The notes under the pieces are model-generated. The model did not search any database, was not told where the DNA came from, and worked only from the letters and a program-made list of their open reading frames with translations. This document shows positions 1-5,164 of a DNA stretch of 13,084 bases, piece after piece. Numbering within the stretch: the stretch's first letter is position 1; each line of letters opens with the position of its first letter. The position numbers were made by a program, and so were the translations under genes. The stretch spans positions 1 through 13,084 of the forward strand of contig CAIOLZ010000004.1 in assembly GCA_903859265.1 (NCBI GenBank), given 5' to 3'. This DNA is from an uncultured beta proteobacterium. Its GTDB lineage: Bacteria; Pseudomonadota; Gammaproteobacteria; Burkholderiales; Burkholderiaceae_C.

Positions 1-288
1 CAAGAGGGCGCCAGCTCCGTGAATTACCGGTTTTTTGGTGAACGCACCCAACAGCAAAGCGCTGGAAGCCATCAATTCCGCAGTTCCGACCACGTATTGG
101 CTGAAGATCCCTTTTGGCGCGAACAGACCCGGAAATCCGAGTCCGGCACCCCAGGCATCGAGCGTGCCGAAGATGTACTGGGTTTCAGGCGAATTGGTGA
201 ATTTGAAGAAAAGGGACTGAATGAATACAAACGCAATGTAGAGCGTAAGTGCCCAAAGAATGACCGGACGCAATCGCTGGGCTGACAT
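1..288 (-). CDS. DoxX-like small integral membrane protein (C-terminus beyond window)
   Basis: The frame is open from an ATG at 288 to the window edge, giving 96 residues of a protein whose C-terminus lies outside. AGGAGA stands 6 nt before the ATG, which supports the start. A hydrophobic helix covers about residues 6-24, then a loop with TQYIFGTLDAWG, a second helix near 68-86 (VVGTAELMASSALLLGAF), and a third begins at the edge. The pattern of a first helix followed by FFKFT and a later GTAELM/LLLGA helix resembles DoxX-type four-helix membrane proteins. That family call is from pattern only. The gene follows the YHS-domain gene by 12 bp, so the two are probably cotranscribed. The exact function is unknown. 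Confidence 0.72.
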   Translation of the reverse strand, partial: MSAQRLRPVILWALTLYIAFVFIQSLFFKFTNSPETQYIFGTLDAWGAGLGFPGLFAPKGIFSQYVVGTAELMASSALLLGAFTKKPVIHGAGALL

Positions 289-300
289 GGAATCTCCTGC

Positions 301-756
301 TTACTCAAGTACCTTGGGCCAGTTGGCATTGGCCTTCTGGATGAAATCGGGGATGTTGGTTTCCCACTTCTTTTGAACGTCTGCGTCGTAATTCAGATAC
401 AGCTTGTTGTTGACAATCTTCCAGTAAAGGGGATCCCCCGAGGCGGTGTTGCCTTGAGAGACGGCCCAGGCGCAGTAGCCACCATACTGGGGTTCATACT
501 GGGCTGGTGAAGCAACAAATTTGTCGCGGTTTGCCGTACTCGAAAAATACCATTTGGCACCCTTGTAATCGGTGCTGATGTTCGAGTTGCCCTTGACCGG
601 TTTGTTCTCGGTAAAGTAGGCGACCGGGTCATAGCCGCCCACAGCCGTACTGCTAAAGGTTCCGGTATAGACCAGTGGATCCCTTGCCAACGCAGGTGTG
701 GCGCCAAACACCGCAACAAGCGCGCTGAACAATGCCGTTCGAATCAAATTCCACAT
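301..756 (-). CDS. Secreted YHS-domain protein
   Basis: This encodes a 151-residue protein. The ATG at 756 was chosen because AAGGAG lies just upstream and the protein then opens with a signal peptide (MWNLIRTALFSALVAVFGATPALA, cleavage after ALA). A longer frame upstream lacks such features. The mature part has the YHS-family pattern: GYDPVAYF, a K-G-A-K-W-Y-F segment, NRDKFVASPAQYEPQYGGYCAWA, then DPLYWKIVNNKLYLNY and a C-terminal WP. The single Cys in GGYCAWA is the residue often proposed as a metal ligand in this family; binding here is an inference. The product is likely periplasmic. It sits between two membrane-protein genes on the same strand. Its precise role is not established. Confidence 0.88.
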   Translation of the reverse strand: MWNLIRTALFSALVAVFGATPALARDPLVYTGTFSSTAVGGYDPVAYFTENKPVKGNSNISTDYKGAKWYFSSTANRDKFVASPAQYEPQYGGYCAWAVSQGNTASGDPLYWKIVNNKLYLNYDADVQKKWETNIPDFIQKANANWPKVLE

Positions 757-777
757 AAACGCTCCTTGGCAACAACC

Positions 778-829
778 CCTGCTATTGGCAGGTATGGGCA
801 TATGTCGCGGCGGTCGGCGGATTCTTACA
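778..829 (-). promoter_or_regulatory. Leader of the YHS/DoxX genes: ECF-like promoter candidate and small hairpin
   Basis: In the 88-bp gap before the YHS gene, the minus strand reads TGTAAG (829-824), a 16-nt spacer, then CGACAT (807-802). This resembles an ECF-sigma -35/-10 pair. A 5-bp hairpin CCTGC/GCAGG with a 5-nt loop lies at 778-792, about 20 nt before the start codon. It has no U-tract, so it is not a normal terminator. Both are pattern readings only. Confidence 0.25.
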
Positions 830-844
830 CTGCAATGTGAATGC

Positions 845-1159
845 TCATGCATTTTTGTCTTGCTTTGGCGGGTTGATACCCACGCATGCATGCAAAAGTA
901 CTTGCTCGCAAAGCTTGAAGATCAAATACAAAGCCATCGCCACCAGCGCGCCCAACCAAAGTTCCAAAAACTGTTGGGCACCGCCATCCACGAGTGCGCT
1001 CAGGCCGTAGGAAAAAACGAGACTGGTGTTGGCTGCTATCAGCCGGATCAGATCGACCGTGAGGTAACCAAAAGCGATGAAACTGACCGTCAACAGCAAA
1101 AAACACAGCAATAAATGCCGCCGTAGCCAACGGTACAGCGGGGGCTGGGTGGGGTTCAT
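845..1159 (-). CDS. Small two-helix membrane protein, unknown function
   Basis: This encodes a 104-residue protein. Two long hydrophobic segments are visible, about residues 15-45 (LLLCFLLLTVSFIAFGYL onward) and about 66-90 (FLELWLGALVAMALYLIF). The N-terminus MNPTQPPLYRWLRRHLLL is basic and probably cytoplasmic. The ATG at 1159 lies 4 bp after the stop of the BON-domain gene and has no strong ribosome-binding site, which suggests translational coupling. I do not recognise a named family. The composition and tight packing with the upstream gene support a real gene. Confidence 0.72.
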   Translation of the reverse strand: MNPTQPPLYRWLRRHLLLCFLLLTVSFIAFGYLTVDLIRLIAANTSLVFSYGLSALVDGGAQQFLELWLGALVAMALYLIFKLCEQVLLHACVGINPPKQDKNA

Positions 1160-1163
1160 AGGA

Positions 1164-1628
1164 CTAATGGTTGGTATAGGTGAGTTCGTTCACGACCGCT
1201 TCAACATCGTCAATTTGCCGAACCAGTTGTTCAATCAAGGCTGATTGCGCCGCGCTTGCTACGCAACCCTTGAGCCAAACCCAGCGGCGTTGACCTTCCA
1301 CCCAGATGCTGGTGTCATCAAACCGGCCATCGGCCAGGATGGCCTTCCTGACCCTGGGAATAATCTCTTTGTCATACAGGTAGGAATTGGGCAGGCGGCA
1401 ACGTCCGGACTGGTAGCAACTCGTGCCACGTTCCACGCGGTAGTGGGACTCCGCAAGTGTTTCGTCCCGACTTAATTGAGGGGGAGCTATTTTGGGACAT
1501 GCCGGCAGGCCGCTGGTGACTTGCAGAAAGGGAATTTCAAGAACGTTTGCCGCTTCATCACCGTGCGAGGTAACCGCGGCAAGGCCCGCGAGCAGCGCTA
1601 CAAGGCACTTGAATTCGCTTCGCTGCAT
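1164..1628 (-). CDS. Secreted BON-domain protein
   Basis: This encodes a 154-residue protein. The ATG at 1628 is preceded by AAGGAGGAACG, a very strong ribosome-binding site. The longer frame reaching 1727 has no such support. The N-terminus MQRSEFKCLVALLAGLAAVTSHG looks like a signal peptide. Residues about 88-152 fit a BON domain, with an alternating charged/hydrophobic helix (IIPRVRKAILADGRF), a strand with WVEGQRRWVWLKG, and VEAVVNEL at the end. BON domains bind phospholipid or partner proteins at the cell envelope in other proteins. The region before it holds several Cys residues (ACPK, SCYQSGRC), plausible periplasmic disulphides. It heads the minus-strand series toward the left edge. 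Confidence 0.82.
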   Translation of the reverse strand: MQRSEFKCLVALLAGLAAVTSHGDEAANVLEIPFLQVTSGLPACPKIAPPQLSRDETLAESHYRVERGTSCYQSGRCRLPNSYLYDKEIIPRVRKAILADGRFDDTSIWVEGQRRWVWLKGCVASAAQSALIEQLVRQIDDVEAVVNELTYTNH

Positions 1629-1753
1629 CGTTCCTCCTTGGCATGCCACATGGTTCTGAACACCCTGTCCCTCGCGCCGCAGTCCTCGCAAAGGCTGGCG
1701 TGCGGTAAAGATAATTATGGAACGCAATTGCCCGTTTCAGTGCAGGAGGCACC
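1629..1753. promoter_or_regulatory. Divergent intergenic region with AT-rich core
   Basis: These 125 bp separate the BON-domain gene (minus) from the alanine-rich gene (plus). An AT-rich island at about 1706-1720 (GTAAAGATAATTATG) stands out in otherwise GC-rich DNA and probably holds the promoter core for one or both genes. I cannot assign a clear -35/-10 pair. Strong ribosome-binding sites lie at both ends. Confidence 0.35.
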
Positions 1754-2218
1754 ATGAATTCTGAACTCGTTCTGCTGGCTACCAATCTTGGTCTGGGGGC
1801 GCCCGAATCCCGGGATCTGGCGCTGAAATTTTCCCTCGCATGTGCCAAACGCATTGAGCACCTGCTCGAGGATTCTGAAGTGGTGCAATGCCTTCAGGTG
1901 CTGGAGCGCTATGTTGCCGGGTGCGTCAGCCATGAGACGCTTCTGGTGGCTGAGCAGGACGCTGCGCGCCTGGCAAACCAGCATCGGGGCTCCAAGTCCA
2001 TCGATGGTTGTGGCCATGCTGCGGTCTCTGCCAGCTATGGCGTGGCGAAGGCGGTTGCGGGCAAGGCTGTGGACGCGGCGCAGTACTGTGCCTACGCGGC
2101 TGTCTATGCGAGCGGCGGCTACGCAGCCGTGGCGGACCGACAGGCGTTTGAGCCTGAGTTTGCCTGGCAGTTGCAATGTCTCAGGTCAATGGCCCCGGCC
2201 AACCTGGTCACCCGTTGA
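1754..2218 (+). CDS. Alanine-rich helical protein, unknown function (Imm5-like pattern)
   Basis: This encodes a 154-residue cytoplasmic protein with no signal peptide. AGGAGG lies 5 nt before the ATG. The first half is helical and charged (LALKFSLACAKRIEHLLEDSEVVQC). The second half is rich in Ala, Tyr and Gly with a short periodic pattern (HAAVSASYGVAKAVAGKAVDAAQYCAYAAVYASGGYAAV). It ends with FEPEFAWQLQCLR. The overall pattern, a helical head followed by Ala-rich AAxxAxxYAAYAA helices, recalls the Imm5-like putative immunity family. I hold this weakly, and no toxin gene is adjacent. Its 3' end overlaps the dctA 3' end by 11 bp tail to tail, so each gene's coding sequence reaches into the other's. 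Confidence 0.8.
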   Translation: MNSELVLLATNLGLGAPESRDLALKFSLACAKRIEHLLEDSEVVQCLQVLERYVAGCVSHETLLVAEQDAARLANQHRGSKSIDGCGHAAVSASYGVAKAVAGKAVDAAQYCAYAAVYASGGYAAVADRQAFEPEFAWQLQCLRSMAPANLVTR

Positions 2219-3509
2219 GGGCGACGGAGTCCTCGCTGCGCGCTTCGTTATTGAGCTGCCGGTGCATTCTTGCTACGTCGAGTTCGCCCGTCCATTTGGC
2301 AACAACGACGGTGGCCACGCCGTTACCCACCAAATTCGTCAGCGCACGCGCTTCGGACATGAACCGGTCAATTCCCAGAATCAGTGCCAGCCCGGCCACC
2401 GGAACCCCACCTACCGCCGATAGCGTTGCGGCCAGCACAATGAATCCGCTGCCCGTGACGCCCGCCGCGCCTTTGGATGTGAGAACCAGCACGCCCAGCA
2501 GCGTAATCTGCTGAATCAGCGTCATTGGCGTATTCGTGGCCTGGGCGATAAACACCGCTGCCATGGTGAGGTAAATGGAGGTGCCATCCAGATTGAAGGA
2601 GTAGCCGGTAGGGATCACCAGACCAACCACCGATTTTTTGGCACCCAGGTTTTCCATCTTGATCATCATGCGCGGCAGGGCCGCCTCGCTGGACGAAGTG
2701 CCCAGCACGATCAGCAATTCTTCCCTGATGTATTTGACAAATTTCCATATCGAAAAACCGTGGAACCGTGCAATCAGCCCCAACACGATGAAGACAAAAA
2801 GCAGGCAAGTCAGATAAAAAGTTCCCATCAACTTGCCAAGCGAAAGCAGCGACCCGATTCCGTACTTGCCGATGGTGAATGCCATGGCACCAAAGGCACC
2901 AATGGGCGCTACTTTCATGATGTAGCCGACGATCCTGAAGAGAACGGTGGAGCTTTTTTCGATCAGGTCAAACACCAGAGTGCCGCGCCCGCCGGACTTG
3001 TGCAGTGCGAATCCCACCAGGACCGAAATCAGCAAAACCTGAAGAATCTCGCCTTTGGAGAAGGCTTCCACCACCGTATTTGGAATGATGTTGAGCAGGA
3101 ACTCGGTCGTGGATCCCATTTTCCCCGGCTCGGTGTAAGCGGCAATGGCTTTGGTGTCGAGCGTGGATGCATCGATATTCATACCGGCGCCCGGCTGCAC
3201 CAGATTAATGATCACCAGCCCGACGACCAGCGCAATACTGCTGACGACTTCAAAATACAAAAGCGCCAGACCCCCGGTTTTTCCGACCTTTTTCATGTCC
3301 TCCATGCCGGCGATTCCTATGACCACCGTGCAAAAAATAATGGGGGCAATGATCATCTTGATCAACTTGATGAAGCCATCGCCCAGCGGTTTCATGGCGG
3401 CTCCGGCAGTGGGGTAGAGATGCCCTATCGCGACACCGATGACGATCGCCAGGATGACCTGAAAATAAAGCGAGGTGTAGAAGGGTCGTGCGGCCTGGTC
3501 TTTTTCCAT
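2208..3509 (-). CDS. dctA: C4-dicarboxylate transporter DctA
   Basis: This is a sodium/proton:dicarboxylate symporter of the DAACS family, an inner-membrane protein taking up succinate, fumarate, malate and similar substrates. The 433 residues match the family's usual length. Visible hallmarks are the N-terminal helix SLYFQVILAIVIGVAIGHLYP, the FIKLIKMIIAPIIFCTVV segment, the serine-rich motif GTSSSEAALPRMM, GYSFNLDGTSIYLTMAAVFIAQAT, and the C-terminal SKGAAGVTGSGFIVLAATL and DRFMSEARALTNLVGN. The ATG at 3509 starts the protein at MEKDQAARPFY. The frame continues upstream to a TTG at 3542, but those codons lie mostly in the insertion sequence. The nearest SD-like GGGAGG is the IS inverted repeat, 18 nt from the ATG, too far for good initiation. 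The coding region is intact, but expression is probably altered by the insertion. Confidence 0.95.
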   Translation of the reverse strand: MEKDQAARPFYTSLYFQVILAIVIGVAIGHLYPTAGAAMKPLGDGFIKLIKMIIAPIIFCTVVIGIAGMEDMKKVGKTGGLALLYFEVVSSIALVVGLVIINLVQPGAGMNIDASTLDTKAIAAYTEPGKMGSTTEFLLNIIPNTVVEAFSKGEILQVLLISVLVGFALHKSGGRGTLVFDLIEKSSTVLFRIVGYIMKVAPIGAFGAMAFTIGKYGIGSLLSLGKLMGTFYLTCLLFVFIVLGLIARFHGFSIWKFVKYIREELLIVLGTSSSEAALPRMMIKMENLGAKKSVVGLVIPTGYSFNLDGTSIYLTMAAVFIAQATNTPMTLIQQITLLGVLVLTSKGAAGVTGSGFIVLAATLSAVGGVPVAGLALILGIDRFMSEARALTNLVGNGVATVVVAKWTGELDVARMHRQLNNEARSEDSVALNG

Positions 3510-3519
3510 GGTTGTCTTA

Positions 3520-3533
3520 TATGGATGCCTCCC
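3520..3533 (+). repeat. Subterminal inverted repeat, right end of IS (transposase-distal)
   Basis: The plus strand reads TATGGATGCCTCCC, which is the exact reverse complement of 5062-5075. It lies 2-3 bp inside the element's end, next to dctA. Its minus-strand form contains GGGAGG, the only purine-rich SD-like string now found upstream of dctA. Confidence 0.9.
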
Positions 3534-3544
3534 GAGTAGCAAGA

Positions 3545-3790
3545 AGAATTCGTGTTGTTCTGTGAAGAAGTCGGCTGCGTCCTTATATCCGGCCTTGCTT
3601 GTGTAGTTCGCCTGGTTTCCCAGCCTCGCTCACTGGCCCCGATGCATATCCGCTGACAAGCTCCTCATCTCCTAGATCGGACTGTTTATGTCCGGACAAC
3701 CATTCAGGTTTAGCTCATCCCGGTCTGACCTGTTTCACATCACTTCACTCTTTACTGCCTCACTACCCTACAAAGACTGACCATATCCTT
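3545..3790 (-). ncRNA. Predicted bridge RNA (seekRNA) of the IS1111-type element
   Basis: The 295 bp between the transposase stop and the right repeat contain no credible gene. In IS1111-type elements this position encodes the guide RNA that pairs with target and donor DNA. The transposase-sense strand shows a first internal loop bounded by a 7-bp stem (AUGAGCU 3718-3712 with AGCUUGU 3662-3656, two G-U pairs) and a perfect 5-bp hairpin (CGGAC/GUCCG, 3694-3690 and 3682-3678, 7-nt loop). The 5' side of the loop carries AUGGUUGUC (3703-3695), identical to plus-strand target 3508-3516. The 3' side carries GGAGA (3672-3668), matching the target beyond the core. A second loop has GCAUC (3645-3641) and AUAUAAG (3588-3582), matching the joined IS ends, around a GGCC/GGCC stem and a CUGG-GAAA-CCAG hairpin. 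The RNA ends are approximate. Confidence 0.6.
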
Positions 3791-3828
3791 TCGGTTGGTT
3801 GGTTAATGAATATGTGGCTCTCTGTTCG

Positions 3829-4905
3829 TCACGCCGCAAGCGGCCTGACGCTCTTAAAGCCCCGTTGGTAATCTGTTTCTTTGGCCGTCACCGCCCAGAT
3901 CGTTCTGGCCATCTTGGCCGCCTGCGCCACGATCACCACATTGGCCGGGCGGCGCTCTTTGATTTGGGCCAGCCAAGGGCCTGGATCCTTGGCGTGACGC
4001 AGAACACTTCTGGCACCGTGGATTAGCAAAGTGCGCATATAGGTGTCGCCCCGCTTGGAGATGTTTCCCAGTCGTACCTTGCCTCCACTGCCCGTTTGTG
4101 TGGGCACCAACCCCAGCCAAGCGCAGAACTCTCGCCCCGACTTGAATGCACTGGCCTCTCCCATCGTTGCTATGGCCGCCGTGGCAGTCAGAATGCCCAC
4201 CCCAGGTATTTGGGCAATGCGCTGCATTTGTGGGTCCACCTTGAGCTGCAGGGCCAGACGCTTCTCTATGGCCTGCATGTCCTGGCTCAAACCTTTGATA
4301 CGTTGGACCTGCTCGCGCAGACTGTCTCTGACCATCTGCGGTAACTTGTCAGCCAAATCCTCCAGTGCCTGCTCTACATCTTTGAACAACGCTTTGCTTC
4401 CTTTGGCAAAGGTGGCTCCGAACTCGTACAGCAGGCCTCTGAGCGCATTTGTCTGCATGATGCGCATCTTCGTCAGTAACTCGCGCTGGCGGTGCAGGGT
4501 CAATGTGGCTTGCTGCTCTGCCGTCTTGACCCCCACAAACTTCACTCCCGGTTGCTGCACGGCAAGCCAGATCGCCCGCGCGTCTGTTACATCGGTCTTG
4601 TTGCCAGCCACAAAGGGCCGTACCGTCTTGGCGTGAATCAAGCGCACCGTGTGGCCTAACTTCTTGAGCTCGCGTGCCCAGTGGTGTGCGCCACCGCAGG
4701 CCTCAATAGCGATCAGGCAAGACGGCTTGTTGGCAAAGTGTTCTGTTACCGCAGCTCGCCTGATCTGCACGTTACTGACCTCACCCGTTCCCATATCCAC
4801 CGTGTGCACTTGAAACACGTGCTTTGCAATATCCATTCCCACGACTTGTAAGCCATTCATGGTGCCAATGATTTGTCCTGCGTTCATTCCTGTATTACGA
4901 TTCAT
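3829..4905 (-). CDS. IS110-family transposase (IS1111 type)
   Basis: This encodes a 358-residue recombinase for the element. The ATG at 4905 (MNRNTG) was chosen for GAGGA at a 6-7 nt spacing. A GTG at 4947 would add 14 residues but has no ribosome-binding site. The N-terminal RuvC-like DEDD domain shows GMDIAK (D25), AIEACGG (E68) and KTDVTDA (D105, D108). A long helical linker follows. The C-terminal Transposase_20 domain has IPGVGILTATAAIATMG, CAWLGLVPTQTGSGGK (candidate catalytic Ser, about residue 273) and ISKRGDTYMRTLLIHGAR. No frameshift or missing active-site residue is visible, so the element may still be active. The C-terminal wording (WLGLVP, SGGK, ISKRGD) is close to IS1111-subgroup members. 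Confidence 0.95.
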   Translation of the reverse strand: MNRNTGMNAGQIIGTMNGLQVVGMDIAKHVFQVHTVDMGTGEVSNVQIRRAAVTEHFANKPSCLIAIEACGGAHHWARELKKLGHTVRLIHAKTVRPFVAGNKTDVTDARAIWLAVQQPGVKFVGVKTAEQQATLTLHRQRELLTKMRIMQTNALRGLLYEFGATFAKGSKALFKDVEQALEDLADKLPQMVRDSLREQVQRIKGLSQDMQAIEKRLALQLKVDPQMQRIAQIPGVGILTATAAIATMGEASAFKSGREFCAWLGLVPTQTGSGGKVRLGNISKRGDTYMRTLLIHGARSVLRHAKDPGPWLAQIKERRPANVVIVAQAAKMARTIWAVTAKETDYQRGFKSVRPLAA

Positions 4906-4908
4906 GAC

Positions 4909-4985
4909 GGATCCTCTATGGTGTTTGTGAAGACCGTGGTCTATCACGCCTTGGGCACTTTGATGCCGTATCCATCAGAGGATCC
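4909..4985 (-). promoter_or_regulatory. Inverted repeat able to hide the transposase ribosome-binding site
   Basis: In transposase-sense RNA, GGATCCTCT-G-ATGG (4985-4972) can pair with CCAT-AGAGGATCC (4921-4909): 13 base pairs with a single bulged G and a 50-nt loop. The 3' arm includes the GAGGA that serves the ATG at 4905. Transcripts starting upstream of 4985 would fold and hide the site, whereas transcripts starting within the loop would leave it free. Comparable protection against read-through transcription is known for elements such as IS10; its use here is an inference. Confidence 0.55.
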
Positions 4986-5061
4986 ACCCCGACCACTCGG
5001 GAAATCCTTCTCGATCAACGGCTGTTCAATCTCAGTGCTCAAAACCTGCTCCTTTTAAGGT

Positions 5062-5075
5062 GGGAGGCATCCATA
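5062..5075 (+). repeat. Subterminal inverted repeat, left end of IS (transposase-proximal)
   Basis: The plus strand reads GGGAGGCATCCATA, which is the exact reverse complement of 3520-3533. It lies 6-7 bp inside the element's end at 5081. The motif resembles repeats of other IS1111-type elements that I recall (ATGGACTCCTCCC-like). Confidence 0.88.
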
Positions 5076-5097
5076 GCATCTCCAATTGTTATTCGAA

Positions 5098-5111
5098 CGC
5101 CATTCCTGGCG
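5098..5111. repeat. Small palindrome in the original dctA upstream region
   Basis: CGCCA-TTCC-TGGCG forms perfect 5-bp arms around 4 nt. It sits in the short stretch that was directly upstream of dctA before the IS entered. It could be an operator half of the old dctA control region, or chance. Confidence 0.3.
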
Positions 5112-5128
5112 ATTGCTGCTGCTACCCG

Positions 5129-5147
5129 AAAAAGCCAGCAACGCTGG
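5129..5147 (-). terminator. Rho-independent terminator of the AraC-family regulator gene
   Basis: On the minus strand CCAGC-GTT-GCTGG forms a 5-bp stem with a 3-nt loop, followed by C and five T residues. It begins 17 nt after the regulator's stop codon. The stem is short, so strength is uncertain. If it works, dctA originally needed its own promoter in the roughly 55 bp between here and its ATG, or depended on read-through. Confidence 0.6.
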
Positions 5148-5164
5148 ATGGTAACTGGAACAAA

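Larger units (their letters stand above)
3518..5081 (-). mobile_element. Complete IS110-family (IS1111-type) insertion sequence
   Basis: The element is about 1564 bp and holds one intact transposase gene, a long non-coding tail, and 13-14 bp subterminal inverted repeats (3520-3533 and 5062-5075). Outside the repeats lie 3 bp at the transposase-distal end and 7 bp at the transposase-proximal end. This asymmetry is what I recall for IS1111-type elements. With these ends, joining the flanks gives CAATTGG + AGACAACCATGG, a clean ribosome-binding site for dctA. The trinucleotide AGA (minus strand) occurs at both junctions, so the boundary may slide by up to 3 bp. The element is visibly less GC-rich than its flanks. 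It lies between the AraC-type regulator gene and dctA, in the same orientation as dctA. Confidence 0.88.

Noticed and set aside
778..792. Hairpin before the YHS gene as a terminator
   Set aside because: It has only 5 bp, no following T-run, and lies too close to the next start codon.
757..891. Longer N-terminus for the YHS protein
   Set aside because: The extension is basic and Cys/His-rich, overlaps the upstream gene's end, and would bury the signal peptide; the ATG at 756 has a strong ribosome-binding site.
1629..1727. Longer N-terminus for the BON-domain protein
   Set aside because: AAGGAGG directly before the ATG at 1628 and a signal peptide from that Met make the longer form unlikely.
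2760..3539. Plus-strand frame of 259 codons across dctA
   Set aside because: Antisense to an unmistakable DctA; the product is Asp/Gln/His-rich as expected from the reverse of hydrophobic codons.
3510..3542. Longer dctA start (TTG at 3542)
   Set aside because: The extra codons lie mostly in the insertion sequence and its repeat; DctA proteins normally start near the MEKDQ..FY segment.
3599..3871. Plus-strand 90-codon frame in the IS tail
   Set aside because: No ribosome-binding site and Pro/Ser-rich random-looking product; the region is better explained as structured non-coding RNA on the other strand.
4043..4636. Plus-strand frame inside the transposase
   Set aside because: Antisense shadow of the IS110-type transposase.
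5082..5128. Sigma-54 promoter for dctA (common for DctB/DctD-controlled genes)
   Set aside because: No GG-N10-GC arrangement with TGGCAC/TTGC-like boxes could be found in the short original leader.
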